Origin: a virus | Virus record (IMG/VR): IMGVR_UViG_3300028025_007001 | Location: 1 to 48,359 of that record | Length of the DNA stretch: 48,359 nucleotides | Reading direction: 5' to 3' (one strand) | Part shown: positions 7,785-15,160 of the stretch, piece by piece | How the letters are laid out: each line of letters begins with the position of its first letter | How positions within the stretch are numbered: the first letter of the stretch is position 1 | The notes under the pieces: model-generated | The model's database searches: none | Told to the model about the DNA's origin: nothing | The model's input: only the letters and a program-made list of their open reading frames with translations | Program-made: the position numbers and the translations under genes

Positions 7785-7860
7785 CTTAATTGTTTTAATT
7801 GGTTTATGAAGCTAAAGTACTTAAAAAGCCCGTAGGAAAAAAACCTAGGAGAAAAAATTA

Positions 7861-8391
7861 TCAAGAAAAAGTGATTTCTTCTCCTGCTATTTTAATTTCC
7901 CTCATTTCACTGATTTTGAATTGGGTGAATTTGGAGGACTTCAATTCTTTACGAAGAGCGTTTTTAGCAATCGTTAGGTCCTTCGAATTTACCGAAGGGT
8001 AAGTACCCTCTTGAATAATCTCTTTCTTCATCCTAAGGCCAAATACATAGATCTCTCCTGTCACATTGTGAACTTTAAGTCCTTTGGTGATTATAGTGTA
8101 AGTGTCTATTTGCCCTTTGCTCCTATTCGAATCCGGGTTCTCTAATGATTTGATCAGTTCCGCTATTGCAAGCTCTTCGATCTCGGTGGATCCTGATTTA
8201 CCTTTAAGAAACTCTATGTCTTTCTTTTTTGCGTTATCCAAACTTGCACCTATGTTGACAATGCTGTTGGATATTTCCCCATTCGAGTTCCGATACCCTC
8301 TAATAGATACCATTGTAACTCCAGTAGGGGATTTGAGGATTGCTCTGTTTAGGTTCTCAATTACCTTTTGTGCTATCTGTGAAATTTCCAT
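7861..8391 (-). CDS. Hypothetical protein
   Basis: A 176-residue protein. I chose the start MEISQIAQKV because it follows the promoter (core 8451) with the usual leader; the frame continues upstream but there runs through the promoter itself. The body has strands (GVTMVSIRGYRNSNGE, IVNIGASLDNA), a helix-rich middle with ELAIAELIKSLE, and strands again (TYTIITKGLKVHNV). No family named. Confidence 0.75.
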   Translation of the reverse strand: MEISQIAQKVIENLNRAILKSPTGVTMVSIRGYRNSNGEISNSIVNIGASLDNAKKKDIEFLKGKSGSTEIEELAIAELIKSLENPDSNRSKGQIDTYTIITKGLKVHNVTGEIYVFGLRMKKEIIQEGTYPSVNSKDLTIAKNALRKELKSSKFTQFKISEMREIKIAGEEITFS

Positions 8392-8440
8392 TTTTCCTTG
8401 TTTTAATTTCCTTGTGTGATTAATTATAAGGTAAATGTAC

Positions 8441-8479
8441 AAATTCTCCCCGTAGAAAAAAAACCTACGGGGAGAATTT
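8441..8479. terminator. Perfect 15-bp hairpin spanning a promoter spacer
   Basis: AAATTCTCCCCGTAG at 8441-8455 pairs perfectly with CTACGGGGAGAATTT at 8465-8479 across an A-rich loop. The left arm is the spacer of the promoter for the 8391 gene, and the right arm is the 3' flank of the preceding gene. The same sequence can therefore end one transcript and start the next. Confidence 0.6.
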
Positions 8480-8496
8480 TTAACCAATCAACCAAC

Positions 8497-8799
8497 CTAA
8501 TCAATATACCCAACGTTACGAAGTAGATGACAATAGAACCTTATTCCGTGTACGTTAATGTTGTCTGCTCGGGAGAATGCTCCCATAAGATTGTTATCGA
8601 TAATCGCCTGGATAAATCCTCCGGGCCGAAACCCTATTCCCCATTCTGCGGAGAGTATAGAGACCCCGGTGTCTATATAAGGCTCTTTACCAAATCGGTT
8701 GTTATCCCTTATCCCCGGATCAAAAACTTGGCATATCTCATACTCCTCTTCTACTCTTTTTTTAATTCTCTCTTTTTGGCCTTCATTAAATTCTTTCAT
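8497..8799 (-). CDS. Hypothetical protein
   Basis: A 100-residue protein: a charged N-terminal helix (EGQKERIKKRVEEEYEICQVF), a middle with KEPYIDTG and Trp/Gly turns (SAEWGIGFRPGGFIQAIIDNN), and a short end with RFYCHLLRNVGYID. Monocistronic; promoter near 8844. Confidence 0.75.
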   Translation of the reverse strand: MKEFNEGQKERIKKRVEEEYEICQVFDPGIRDNNRFGKEPYIDTGVSILSAEWGIGFRPGGFIQAIIDNNLMGAFSRADNINVHGIRFYCHLLRNVGYID

Positions 8800-8868
8800 T
8801 TGGTTTATGTAATTGGTTATGAAGCTAAAGTACTAATCCTTCTCGTAGGAAAAAAACCTAGGGGAGTT

Positions 8869-9411
8869 TTAATTCTCCCCTTTATATCCAGAATTCTCTG
8901 TTGTCAAAATGTGGTGAATAACAGCATCAGTAAGAGCGTTATAGATTCCCATTTCGTAGTCGTCGAATTTATAGTTTGAGTAACCTCTAGAAGGGTCCTC
9001 CATAAAATCTCTAACCTCTTGAACCGGAGCATGCGGAACATTCTCCTCGATAAGGTCTAGGAATCTTCCGTAGAAGTCGGTGATTAAGGTATCCCCTTCT
9101 TCTTCTCCGCTACCGTAGCACCAAGAGCAATCCTCATAAACATCTTCTCCCTCGTCATCTACATGTGAAAATTCTTCTCCATCCCCTCCGCAATGTGAGC
9201 ATCTTCCCATTTCCACCTCTATGGCATTGCAGTTTCCATTGTTGCAGAATTCATAGAAAAGTCTTGAAGTTGCTCGGATAAGTTCTCCGTGAAGTGTATC
9301 GCACGATCCTGAAGCTGGAACCAACTCGTTCCATAGTCTATCGTGATCTTCTTGATAAGCTCCTGAGTCTTTCCAGTAACTTTGTCCTGCTGGGGTGTGT
9401 CTTTTTTCCAT
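8869..9411 (-). CDS. DnaJ-type zinc-finger protein
   Basis: A 180-residue protein whose centre carries two CxxCxGxG-type knuckles (CSHCGGDGEE and CSWCYGSGEE) separated by an acidic linker, as in the Cys-rich domain of DnaJ. The J-domain is absent. The N-terminal half (Trp/His-rich, with HDRLWNELVPASGSCDTLHG) is typical of a phage protein group that couples a small helical domain to this finger. Likely zinc binding; function unknown. Promoter near 9454. Confidence 0.8.
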   Translation of the reverse strand: MEKRHTPAGQSYWKDSGAYQEDHDRLWNELVPASGSCDTLHGELIRATSRLFYEFCNNGNCNAIEVEMGRCSHCGGDGEEFSHVDDEGEDVYEDCSWCYGSGEEEGDTLITDFYGRFLDLIEENVPHAPVQEVRDFMEDPSRGYSNYKFDDYEMGIYNALTDAVIHHILTTENSGYKGEN

Positions 9412-9485
9412 TTCTTTTGTTTAATTGGTTAAGATAAAAGTAATGAATTTCCTCGTAGGAAAAAAACCTAGGAGGGGAAATTTTA

Positions 9486-9866
9486 TTAAACTTGTTTTAC
9501 CTCTTTTCGATTGATGATTCCGAATCCGTCATCCAATGAATCGATCAATTCTTCAATATCATTACCTTGAATCAGGTCCCAGTTTTCGAATTCATCCTCT
9601 GTAACGATTTTATTCAATTTGGATAGAGTCAAATTCTGTCCCTTTCTGTCCATTTCAATTTTATCTCTCTCCAAGATAAAATTATCAGGATCCTCTACAT
9701 ACCCTTCTTCCTCGTCGTTCCGATATCCTTTAAGAATACGAACGAGCCAAAAATCCCAAACGTCAGGACAAATAAAGATTCTTTCGTAGCCTGAAGCTTT
9801 GTAATCAGGATTATGCTTCATTGCATAATCTGTAATTTCTGTGTACTTTGCAAATTCAAAATTCAT
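9486..9866 (-). CDS. Acidic hypothetical protein
   Basis: A 126-residue acidic protein with an aromatic N-terminal half (YERIFICPDVWDFWLVRIL) and a C-terminal half rich in E/D with helices (KLNKIVTEDEFENWDLI, DIEELIDSLDDG). No family recognised. Own promoter near 9912. Confidence 0.75.
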   Translation of the reverse strand: MNFEFAKYTEITDYAMKHNPDYKASGYERIFICPDVWDFWLVRILKGYRNDEEEGYVEDPDNFILERDKIEMDRKGQNLTLSKLNKIVTEDEFENWDLIQGNDIEELIDSLDDGFGIINRKEVKQV

Positions 9867-9942
9867 ATTGGTTGTTTTAATTGGTTATAAGTCAAAAGTA
9901 ATGAATCCTCTCGTAGGAAAAAAACCTAGGGAAAACTTTTTT

Positions 9943-10086
9943 TTAGATTCCCATACAGGAGGAGGGATGAACGTTACCTGTGATCATTTGGGCGATCGCA
10001 TATCCTATTGCAAATAGAATGGTTGCACATAGAGCAAGGGAAAAAATCTGAAGACCCTTTAAAGCTAAAAATTCAATTCTTTTCAT
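9943..10086 (-). CDS. Single-pass small membrane protein
   Basis: A 47-residue frame: short basic start MKRIEFLALKG, one long hydrophobic segment (LQIFSLALCATILFAIGYAI), then a short polar tail with one Cys. Promoter near 10157 and a leader containing three tandem TTTATGTAATTGG units. Confidence 0.65.
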   Translation of the reverse strand: MKRIEFLALKGLQIFSLALCATILFAIGYAIAQMITGNVHPSSCMGI

Positions 10087-10197
10087 TGTGTTTATGTAAT
10101 TGGTTTATGTAATTGGTTTATGTAATTGGTTATAAGGTAAATGTACTAATCCCTCTCGTAGGAAAAAAACCTACGAGTTAAATTTTTCGAAATTCCT

Positions 10198-10662
10198 CTA
10201 CGGAAAGACAAAACTACTTTTTATCTTTCGGTATGATTCCATTGCTTCTTTTAGATCTAGTCCTTCAAGAACCTCGTTAGTAAGAGAAAGGTCTTTTCTT
10301 TTCATTTTTTCCAAAGAGGATATAGCTTCAAAGATGGTTTTTCCAGATGCGAGTTCTTTAAGGATAACAACGGAAGATTCCGGTGAGATTGAATACGGGT
10401 GATCTATTCTAACCCCATCGTGATGCCAGTAGAAGAATGGTCTTTTCTTTGATGTCTCTCTAGGTAGACCAACGATGGAAAAAATCCGGTTCATATGCTT
10501 GGTTGTCGTTCTACTGAATTTTCCATTCCCTGTCACTTTTCCGTTCTCTATGAACCCCACCGTAGTCGAGTAACTTTGTATCTCTGCATTTTTCATCTTT
10601 AGGGATTTGTCTAGCGTAACCCTAACTAATAGATTTTGCTGGATTGAAAGATCGATTCTCAT
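10198..10662 (-). CDS. Hypothetical protein
   Basis: A 154-residue protein with a beta-rich N-terminal two thirds (MRIDLSIQQNLLVRVTLD, a strand with YSTTVGFIENGKVTG, then PFFYWHHDGVRIDHPYS) and a helical C-terminus (ELASGKTIFEAISSLEKMKR). Promoter near 10722. Possibly a DNA-contact protein from its charge pattern, but unassigned. Confidence 0.75.
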   Translation of the reverse strand: MRIDLSIQQNLLVRVTLDKSLKMKNAEIQSYSTTVGFIENGKVTGNGKFSRTTTKHMNRIFSIVGLPRETSKKRPFFYWHHDGVRIDHPYSISPESSVVILKELASGKTIFEAISSLEKMKRKDLSLTNEVLEGLDLKEAMESYRKIKSSFVFP

Positions 10663-10764
10663 TGTGTTTATGTTAATTGGTTTATGTTAATTGATTATGA
10701 AGCTAAAGTACACAAAAAACCCGTAGGAAAAAAACCTACGGGTTAAATTTTTCGGATTTAATTT

Positions 10765-11253
10765 TTATCCGTTCCAATATTTAGCTTTTGTTGCATCTAT
10801 TACAATGGTAAGTTTATTCCCAGCTATTGCTTTATTTTCCAAAGTCCAGGTAGTCTTTTTACCTATATCTTGGGAAGGTCCATAATCCGGGGGCTCATTT
10901 AATCCTACCACTTCCTGATTAATTTTTGCGTTACGATCTGTAGGTTTACCGAATTTATAAAGATAAATATCCTTAACCCCTGGTATTTTTAAAATTAAAT
11001 AAAATCTACAATTTTTCATTAATTGGACAGAAGGAAAAACGCATTGAATTTTATTAGGTCCTAAGACTGAAAAAGTAACACCTTTTATCTCGGTTACATT
11101 AGTTGAAGATGCTGGCAAATCCTTCCATTCTTTACCAACCCATTCTATTTTTCTTGACTTCCCGTAAACTTTTATCTGTGATTTGACGTCCTGGAGGTTA
11201 ACTTGGGAAGCTGCTTCGTTCAGAAAATTTTCAAATTCGTATATGTGTTTCAT
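10765..11253 (-). CDS. Putative packaged protein with capsid-targeting-like N-terminus
   Basis: A 162-residue protein starting MKHIYEFENFLNEAAS. The YEFENFLNE stretch matches the pattern of T4 internal-protein targeting peptides (MKTYQEFIAE), in which the prohead protease cuts after an [IL]xE triplet; FLNE would be the cleavage site. The body is beta-rich and ends TIVIDATKAKYWNG. It follows the 11292 gene and probably shares its late-type promoter. Packaging is inferred, not shown. Confidence 0.6.
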   Translation of the reverse strand: MKHIYEFENFLNEAASQVNLQDVKSQIKVYGKSRKIEWVGKEWKDLPASSTNVTEIKGVTFSVLGPNKIQCVFPSVQLMKNCRFYLILKIPGVKDIYLYKFGKPTDRNAKINQEVVGLNEPPDYGPSQDIGKKTTWTLENKAIAGNKLTIVIDATKAKYWNG

Positions 11254-11291
11254 ATCATTTTTATTTTATCGTTAAATTTTTTATAAGAATC

Positions 11292-11579
11292 TTACTCTTC
11301 GTAGTCCTCTTCTTCCTCTTCGTATTCTGATTCCTCTTGAAGCTTATCCATGTACTGTTGGATCCCCATGTCGTAACCAGACGCATCGATCCAATTATTT
11401 AGATGTCCTATTATATAGGCACCTGCATGTCTTTCATGAGAGGTTCCTTTTAGTGCTTGTTCTATTAGAGATACCGTCTCTGATAACTTCTGTTGAGCTT
11501 CCATAAGAAGATCTATTCTTTCTTCCGTAGGCATTCCTCCGTTAGGACCAAAAGATTCATACAATTCTAGATTTTTCAT
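11292..11579 (-). CDS. Acidic-tailed protein, possible packaged protein
   Basis: A 95-residue protein starting MKNLELYESFGPNG. The first ten residues resemble the targeting-like pattern shared by several genes here, though without the [IL]xE triplet. Residues 15-75 are helical and the end is a stretch of Glu/Tyr (EEEEEDYEE). Unlike its neighbours it has no early promoter directly upstream; instead GATATATAAA lies 21 bases before the start codon. Confidence 0.65.
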   Translation of the reverse strand: MKNLELYESFGPNGGMPTEERIDLLMEAQQKLSETVSLIEQALKGTSHERHAGAYIIGHLNNWIDASGYDMGIQQYMDKLQEESEYEEEEEDYEE

Positions 11580-11600
11580 TTTGTTTAGTTTTTAATTTTC

Positions 11601-11610
11601 TTTATATATC
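11601..11610 (-). promoter_or_regulatory. Late-type promoter candidate GATATATAAA
   Basis: Exact decamer on the minus strand, 21 bases upstream of the 11579 start codon. The same decamer precedes genes at 32373, 36035, 36611, 42515 and 43029. It is similar to the T4 late -10 sequence TATAAATA. Confidence 0.45.
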
Positions 11611-11669
11611 TTTTTTTGGTTATGAAGCTAAAGTACACAAAAAACCCGTAGGAAAAAAACCTAGGGCAC

Positions 11670-11700
11670 AAAAAAGATCCCGAGCCAACCCGGGATCTTT
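11670..11700 (-). terminator. Intrinsic terminator
   Basis: AAAGATCCCG at 11673-11682 pairs perfectly with CGGGATCTTT at 11691-11700. On the minus strand the stem is followed by a U tract. It ends the candidate small RNA and any read-through from the 11781 gene. Confidence 0.8.
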
Positions 11701-11745
11701 AACCAATATAACAAACAAAAAATAAAAAAGATGTAATATCTTTTA
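11670..11745 (-). ncRNA. Candidate small RNA between promoter and terminator
   Basis: An early-type promoter (TATATTTG at 11751-11758, box near 11769) lies just after the stop of the 11781 gene, and a strong terminator at 11670-11700 follows about 50 bases later with no coding frame between. The predicted RNA of about 76 nucleotides starts with a hairpin (AAAAGAT/ATCTTTT at 11726-11744) and ends with the terminator hairpin. Antisense, sponge or decoy roles are all possible. Confidence 0.4.
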
Positions 11746-11780
11746 CAATACAAATATAGGGTATCTTTCGTAGAAAAAAA

Positions 11781-12107
11781 TTAAAAGGGTAGATCCAAAA
11801 AAGTCAATTCAACTTTTGCCTCTTCGTCCCAGGATTCAGGAAGGCTCTCTTCTAGATCAAAGGCCCATTTGCAGGACTCTGGGAATCTAGAGTCGAACAA
11901 GGCAACCACCTCGTGGTAAATTCCAAAGTCGTGAGGGAAGGACTGAATCTTTAGAGCTCCTCCCACCGGGGGTTCTCCCCCTATCCTTCTCAGCTGGTTG
12001 ATATAGGCTCTACACTCTTGTCTTGATCTTTCGTAATACCCAATGCTCCCCACCTGGGAGCAATCTTCCGAAATGGGAACGGGTCCTAAATAAATTTCCT
12101 CTACCAT
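11781..12107 (-). CDS. Hypothetical protein
   Basis: A 108-residue protein with SVGSIGYYERSRQECRAYIN-like content near the start, a Pro/Gly loop (GGEPPVGGALKI) and an acidic end (AFDLEESLPESWDEEAKVEL). It starts one base after the 12109 gene, so the two form an operon from the promoter near 12474. Confidence 0.72.
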   Translation of the reverse strand: MVEEIYLGPVPISEDCSQVGSIGYYERSRQECRAYINQLRRIGGEPPVGGALKIQSFPHDFGIYHEVVALFDSRFPESCKWAFDLEESLPESWDEEAKVELTFLDLPF

Positions 12108-12108
12108 C

Positions 12109-12414
12109 TTAGTTGTTTGTGGTTATTTTCTTTCTTGCGATCTTTAGCGTCTCGGTAACCTTTTTCCCTGTCTCGATCTCCATCCTAATATTTTCCATCT
12201 CCTCTAGGTTCTCCTGAATCTTTTTTTCTCTAAAGTCATTAACATGCTCCAGGAAGCTCTTCAAATCCCCCATAGATGCACTTATCATAAACAGCTGAAG
12301 ATCTGCTGCTATGTTTAGAAGAATTTGGTCCTTTAGCGCTTCTCCTCTATCCCCGATTTGGGCAGCTAATGATTCGATTGCTAAAATTGCTTTTTCGTGC
12401 TCTGATAAATTCAT
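12109..12414 (-). CDS. Helical hypothetical protein
   Basis: A 101-residue all-helical protein (SEHEKAILAIESLAAQIG, then a second helical block ending in a K/R-rich tail TLKIARKKITTNN). Amphipathic repeats suggest a small helical bundle or coiled coil. First gene after the promoter near 12474. Confidence 0.75.
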   Translation of the reverse strand: MNLSEHEKAILAIESLAAQIGDRGEALKDQILLNIAADLQLFMISASMGDLKSFLEHVNDFREKKIQENLEEMENIRMEIETGKKVTETLKIARKKITTNN

Positions 12415-12486
12415 GATATTTGTTTTTAATTGGTTTATGTAATTGATTATGAAGTAAATGTACTAACTTTTCTCGTAGGAAAAAAC

Positions 12487-12798
12487 CTATTTATAAGTAT
12501 ATCCGGAAATTGAGTTACCGTATTTTTCCGCCAGAGATTTTAGACCCGTACCGGTAGCAAAATCCACCATAATCCCTCCGAAAAGAAATCTTCCACTTTG
12601 GTCGTGTTGGAATTCTCTGTATTCATCAATCTGGCACAGAGGAGATTTTCCTGAGGTAGCAACTATTCGGAATTCCCCATAAACTTGATAAACCTCGTAA
12701 GTCGTGTCTTCTCCCCAAGTTTCATAGACATTGAAGTATTTGGATTTTCCTGTCTTAAGGTTAATTTTTCCTAATGGTAAAATTGAACGTCTTCTCAT
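12487..12798 (-). CDS. Hypothetical protein
   Basis: A 103-residue beta-rich protein with a basic N-terminus (MRRRSILPLGKINLKTGK) and strands TYEVYQVYGEFRIVATSG and FLFGGIMVDFATGTGLK. Promoter near 12844. No family recognised. Confidence 0.72.
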   Translation of the reverse strand: MRRRSILPLGKINLKTGKSKYFNVYETWGEDTTYEVYQVYGEFRIVATSGKSPLCQIDEYREFQHDQSGRFLFGGIMVDFATGTGLKSLAEKYGNSISGYTYK

Positions 12799-12870
12799 GG
12801 TATTTGTTTTAATTGGTTATGAAGCTAAAGTACTAATCTTCTCCGTAGGAAAAAACCCTACGGGATAATT

Positions 12871-13122
12871 TTAATCTATTTTAGATACGTGTTCCTTTAG
12901 TGAACCCCAGAATCCTCCAGCCCCTGTAGCCTCATCCTTCCAATAATCTGCACCTGAGCCAGTTGTACAGGATATTATTCTATCCCCTTTCGAATATTTA
13001 TAGGTTCTAACAAATCCTATATCCTCTTTGTCGATTGGGGTGAATCCAGAATTTATCATGGTCTCATAGTGCCATTGGGTTTCTACCGGATGAACGATTT
13101 TGTTTGCTTCTTCGAATGTCAT
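12871..13122 (-). CDS. Small conserved phage-type protein
   Basis: An 83-residue protein: helix MTFEEANKIV, the pattern ETQWHYETMINSGFTPIDKE, then strands VRTYKYSKGDRIISCTTGSG, then WKDEATGAGGFWG. The W-Y-x(6)-GF-x(n)-V-x-x-Y-x-Y arrangement looks like a family seen in Bacteroidota phages. Promoter near 13168. Confidence 0.75.
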   Translation of the reverse strand: MTFEEANKIVHPVETQWHYETMINSGFTPIDKEDIGFVRTYKYSKGDRIISCTTGSGADYWKDEATGAGGFWGSLKEHVSKID

Positions 13123-13220
13123 ATTATTTGTTTTAATTGGTTATGAAGCTAAAGTACTAATCTTCTCCGTAGGAAAAAACCCTAGGGTAAATCTTTTCTC
13201 TAAATTTATTTTCGCCGTAG

Positions 13221-13253
13221 GGTTTTTTCCTACGTAGGGATTTAGTAGTTTTG
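13221..13253 (+). promoter_or_regulatory. Right-facing copy of the early promoter
   Basis: GGTTTTTTCC at 13221-13230 with TACG, then TAGTTTTG at 13246-13253, an exact TAnnTTTG. It faces the 3' end of the DUF932 gene and can produce only a short RNA before the hairpin at 13296-13309, or an antisense RNA if that hairpin fails. Confidence 0.6.
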
Positions 13254-13264
13254 TGTTGGTGCCC
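13244..13264 (+). repeat. Left arm of inverted repeat around DUF932 gene
   Basis: AGTAGTTTTGTGTTGGTGCC plus C occurs here on the plus strand and at 14247-14267 on the minus strand; flanking bases add weaker matches over about 40 bp. The repeat covers the -7 element and first transcribed bases of two inward-facing promoters. Confidence 0.85.
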
Positions 13265-13287
13265 CTTTCTTAGCGAATCCCTTCCAC

Positions 13288-13312
13288 AAAAAAGACCCTC
13301 GTGTGAGGGCCT
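13288..13312 (-). terminator. Intrinsic terminator after DUF932 gene
   Basis: CCCTC at 13296-13300 pairs with GAGGG at 13305-13309 across GTGT; on the minus strand six U residues follow. On the plus strand a CCTTTT follows, so it may work both ways. Confidence 0.7.
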
Positions 13313-13331
13313 TTTGGGTTCGGGTGGCTTC

Positions 13332-14132
13332 CTAAGAAGCCATTGTGTCTGCTAATGCAAATAGCTTTTGGTTGATGTCGATATCCATGTGGAAGTTCTT
13401 AACCTTACGAGCTTTTCTTTCTTTTCCTTTCGTCTCGTATCTGAATTCCCCGCTTAGTAGTTTCTCTTGAACCACATTGAATACAGACCAAAGGTTTTTT
13501 TCTTCATCCTCTTTTCTTGTAGGTTCAAGAATTTCGTTGATGTCGAAAATATACCCTTCGAATTGTTCTTTGGTGAAACGGATCTTAAGAGCTTCGGTAA
13601 CGAATTCTTCAGCTTTTTCTGGGGTCAATTCCACAGACTTCATTTTCTTGATTGACTCAACTGTCAATGGAAGTTGCATAACCATCTCTTTGATTTGAGC
13701 GCGAAGATCTTCGAAAGAGTAACCGCTGTGACGGATACTCACGTTCTCAAATTCCTGTGTTGCCACAACCAGACCATTTTCACATACTAGGCGAAATAAG
13801 CCTGCTCTGAACACGAAAGAAGAACGTCCATCGTGAGAGTTGGTAAGAAGGATTTGAGGGTAAACCGTGTCACCATCTTCTGAAGTGATAACGATATTTT
13901 CGTTACGGAATACAACCAAGTGCTTTTGAAAGCCATCAGACTTCTTAGATTTGATTTGTTTTCCGTCGATAACACCCCATCCGAGTTTTGCCATGTCTTC
14001 AATCACCCTAGAAGTAGGGATATGAGTGTAGTGGCGAGAAAGAGTTTCAATTCCTTTATCTGCGAAGATAGAAGGAGCTTGAGCACGAAGTTGTTCTGTT
14101 GATAAGAACCCTGAATTAGATAAGTTTAACAT
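13332..14132 (-). CDS. DUF932-family protein
   Basis: A 266-residue protein of the DUF932 phage/plasmid-like family. The diagnostic block lies near residues 95-125: LLTNSHDGRSSFVFRAGL, then RLVCENGLVV. The N-terminal part has SRHYTHIPTSRVIEDMAKLGW, and the C-terminus is helical and basic. Family members are common on large phages and plasmids; their role is not firmly known. It is the largest gene for several kb on either side. Promoter (TATATTTG, core 14181) upstream, strong terminator downstream, and the gene lies between inverted copies of a promoter sequence. Confidence 0.92.
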   Translation of the reverse strand: MLNLSNSGFLSTEQLRAQAPSIFADKGIETLSRHYTHIPTSRVIEDMAKLGWGVIDGKQIKSKKSDGFQKHLVVFRNENIVITSEDGDTVYPQILLTNSHDGRSSFVFRAGLFRLVCENGLVVATQEFENVSIRHSGYSFEDLRAQIKEMVMQLPLTVESIKKMKSVELTPEKAEEFVTEALKIRFTKEQFEGYIFDINEILEPTRKEDEEKNLWSVFNVVQEKLLSGEFRYETKGKERKARKVKNFHMDIDINQKLFALADTMAS

Positions 14133-14246
14133 AATTGAAATGGTTTAATTGATTAACAATACAAATATACATTACCAGTACGTAGGAAAAAACCCTAGGA
14201 GGGATTTTTTGCGTAAAAGATAAATCTTTTCTCTTCCCTTAGAATA

Positions 14247-14267
14247 GGGCACCAACACAAAACTACT
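14247..14267 (-). repeat. Right arm of inverted repeat around DUF932 gene
   Basis: Reverse complement of the 21-bp sequence at 13244-13264. It includes the -7 element CAAAACTA (14258-14265 on plus, TAGTTTTG on minus) of an early promoter (box near 14277) that lies upstream of the regular DUF932 promoter, so this gene has two promoters in series. Confidence 0.85.
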
Positions 14268-14297
14268 GAATCCCCTTGTAGGAAAAAAACCTAGAAC

Positions 14298-14325
14298 ACA
14301 AAAAGAGGGACAATGTCCCTCTTTT
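14298..14325. terminator. Bidirectional intrinsic terminator
   Basis: AAAAGAGGGAC at 14301-14311 pairs perfectly with GTCCCTCTTTT at 14315-14325 over a three-base loop, with A/T tracts both sides. It ends the 14469 gene transcript. Confidence 0.82.
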
Positions 14326-14355
14326 GTAACCAATCAACCAACCAACCTAATTTCT

Positions 14356-14469
14356 TTATGCCTCGTTATTTTTATGTTTTTCTTTTCTCGTGTATTTCTT
14401 ACGATTTCGATAAACATTTGGACGAGTTGCCATTCTAATTTCCTGCTGTGTTATTTCTATTGCTTTCAT
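14356..14469 (-). CDS. Small basic YRNRKKYTRK protein
   Basis: A 37-residue very basic peptide, MKAIEITQQEIRMATRPNVY then RNRKKYTRKEKHKNNEA. The NVYRNRKKYTRK motif is one I recognise from short basic proteins in Bacteroidota phages and prophages. A nucleic-acid-binding role is likely but unproven. Promoter near 14520, terminator directly downstream. Confidence 0.75.
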   Translation of the reverse strand: MKAIEITQQEIRMATRPNVYRNRKKYTRKEKHKNNEA

Positions 14470-14533
14470 TGGTTGTTGGTTTATGTAATTGATTATGAAG
14501 CTAATATACATATCTTATCCGTAGGAAAAAAAC

Positions 14534-14779
14534 CTATTTGAACCAAAGTACTTCAAATACTGAAGTATCTTCGGGATCTTTTTCCTTGATGTTATAGTGA
14601 TAATCTTCTAACATGTCTCCATATTCCTCAAGGTTAAAATCCTCTTGCGTAAAAAACTGATCCTCTAGAGTTTCTAATCTCTTTTTCAATTTACCCGTAA
14701 GTAACTTTACCTCTTCGTCCTCGTTGAATGCTTCCTCAAGTGAAAATAGTTTCTTTAAAAGTTCTTCTTTTGTTTTCAT
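14534..14779 (-). CDS. Small acidic helical protein
   Basis: An 81-residue helical protein rich in Glu/Leu (KEELLKKLFSLEEAFNEDEE). Probably a short coiled coil. Monocistronic; promoter near 14822. Confidence 0.72.
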   Translation of the reverse strand: MKTKEELLKKLFSLEEAFNEDEEVKLLTGKLKKRLETLEDQFFTQEDFNLEEYGDMLEDYHYNIKEKDPEDTSVFEVLWFK

Positions 14780-14848
14780 GGTATTGTTAATTGGTTATAA
14801 GATAAAAGTACAGAATCCTTCCGTAGGAAAAAAACCTATATGGATTTT

Positions 14849-15088
14849 TTAGAATCTTTTTGGACCTCCGTTTATAGTTACAGAATCCAAAACTTTTCCA
14901 CCAGACTGCTCTGAACAGATAGTTACTTCCATTGAAAGTTCATCTGCAATCTGAAATATCTGGATTGCAGTTTCCTCAGGATAATTGAATCCACATTCAA
15001 CGATCACTTCGTTGATTTCCATTTTAACCCGAACTCTCAGGCTTGTCTTTTGAAGTCTTGCCACCAGGCGGTCGAATCTTTTTCTCAT
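14849..15088 (-). CDS. Small hypothetical protein
   Basis: A 79-residue alpha/beta protein: basic helix (RKRFDRLVARLQKTSLRVRV), strand EINEVIVECGFN, helix EETAIQIFQIADELSMEVTI, strand DSVTINGG. Promoter near 15147. Confidence 0.72.
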   Translation of the reverse strand: MRKRFDRLVARLQKTSLRVRVKMEINEVIVECGFNYPEETAIQIFQIADELSMEVTICSEQSGGKVLDSVTINGGPKRF

Positions 15089-15160
15089 TTTCTTTTGTTT
15101 AATTGGTTTATGTAATTGTTTATAAAGTAAATATACTAACTTTCCCCGTAGGAAAAAAAC

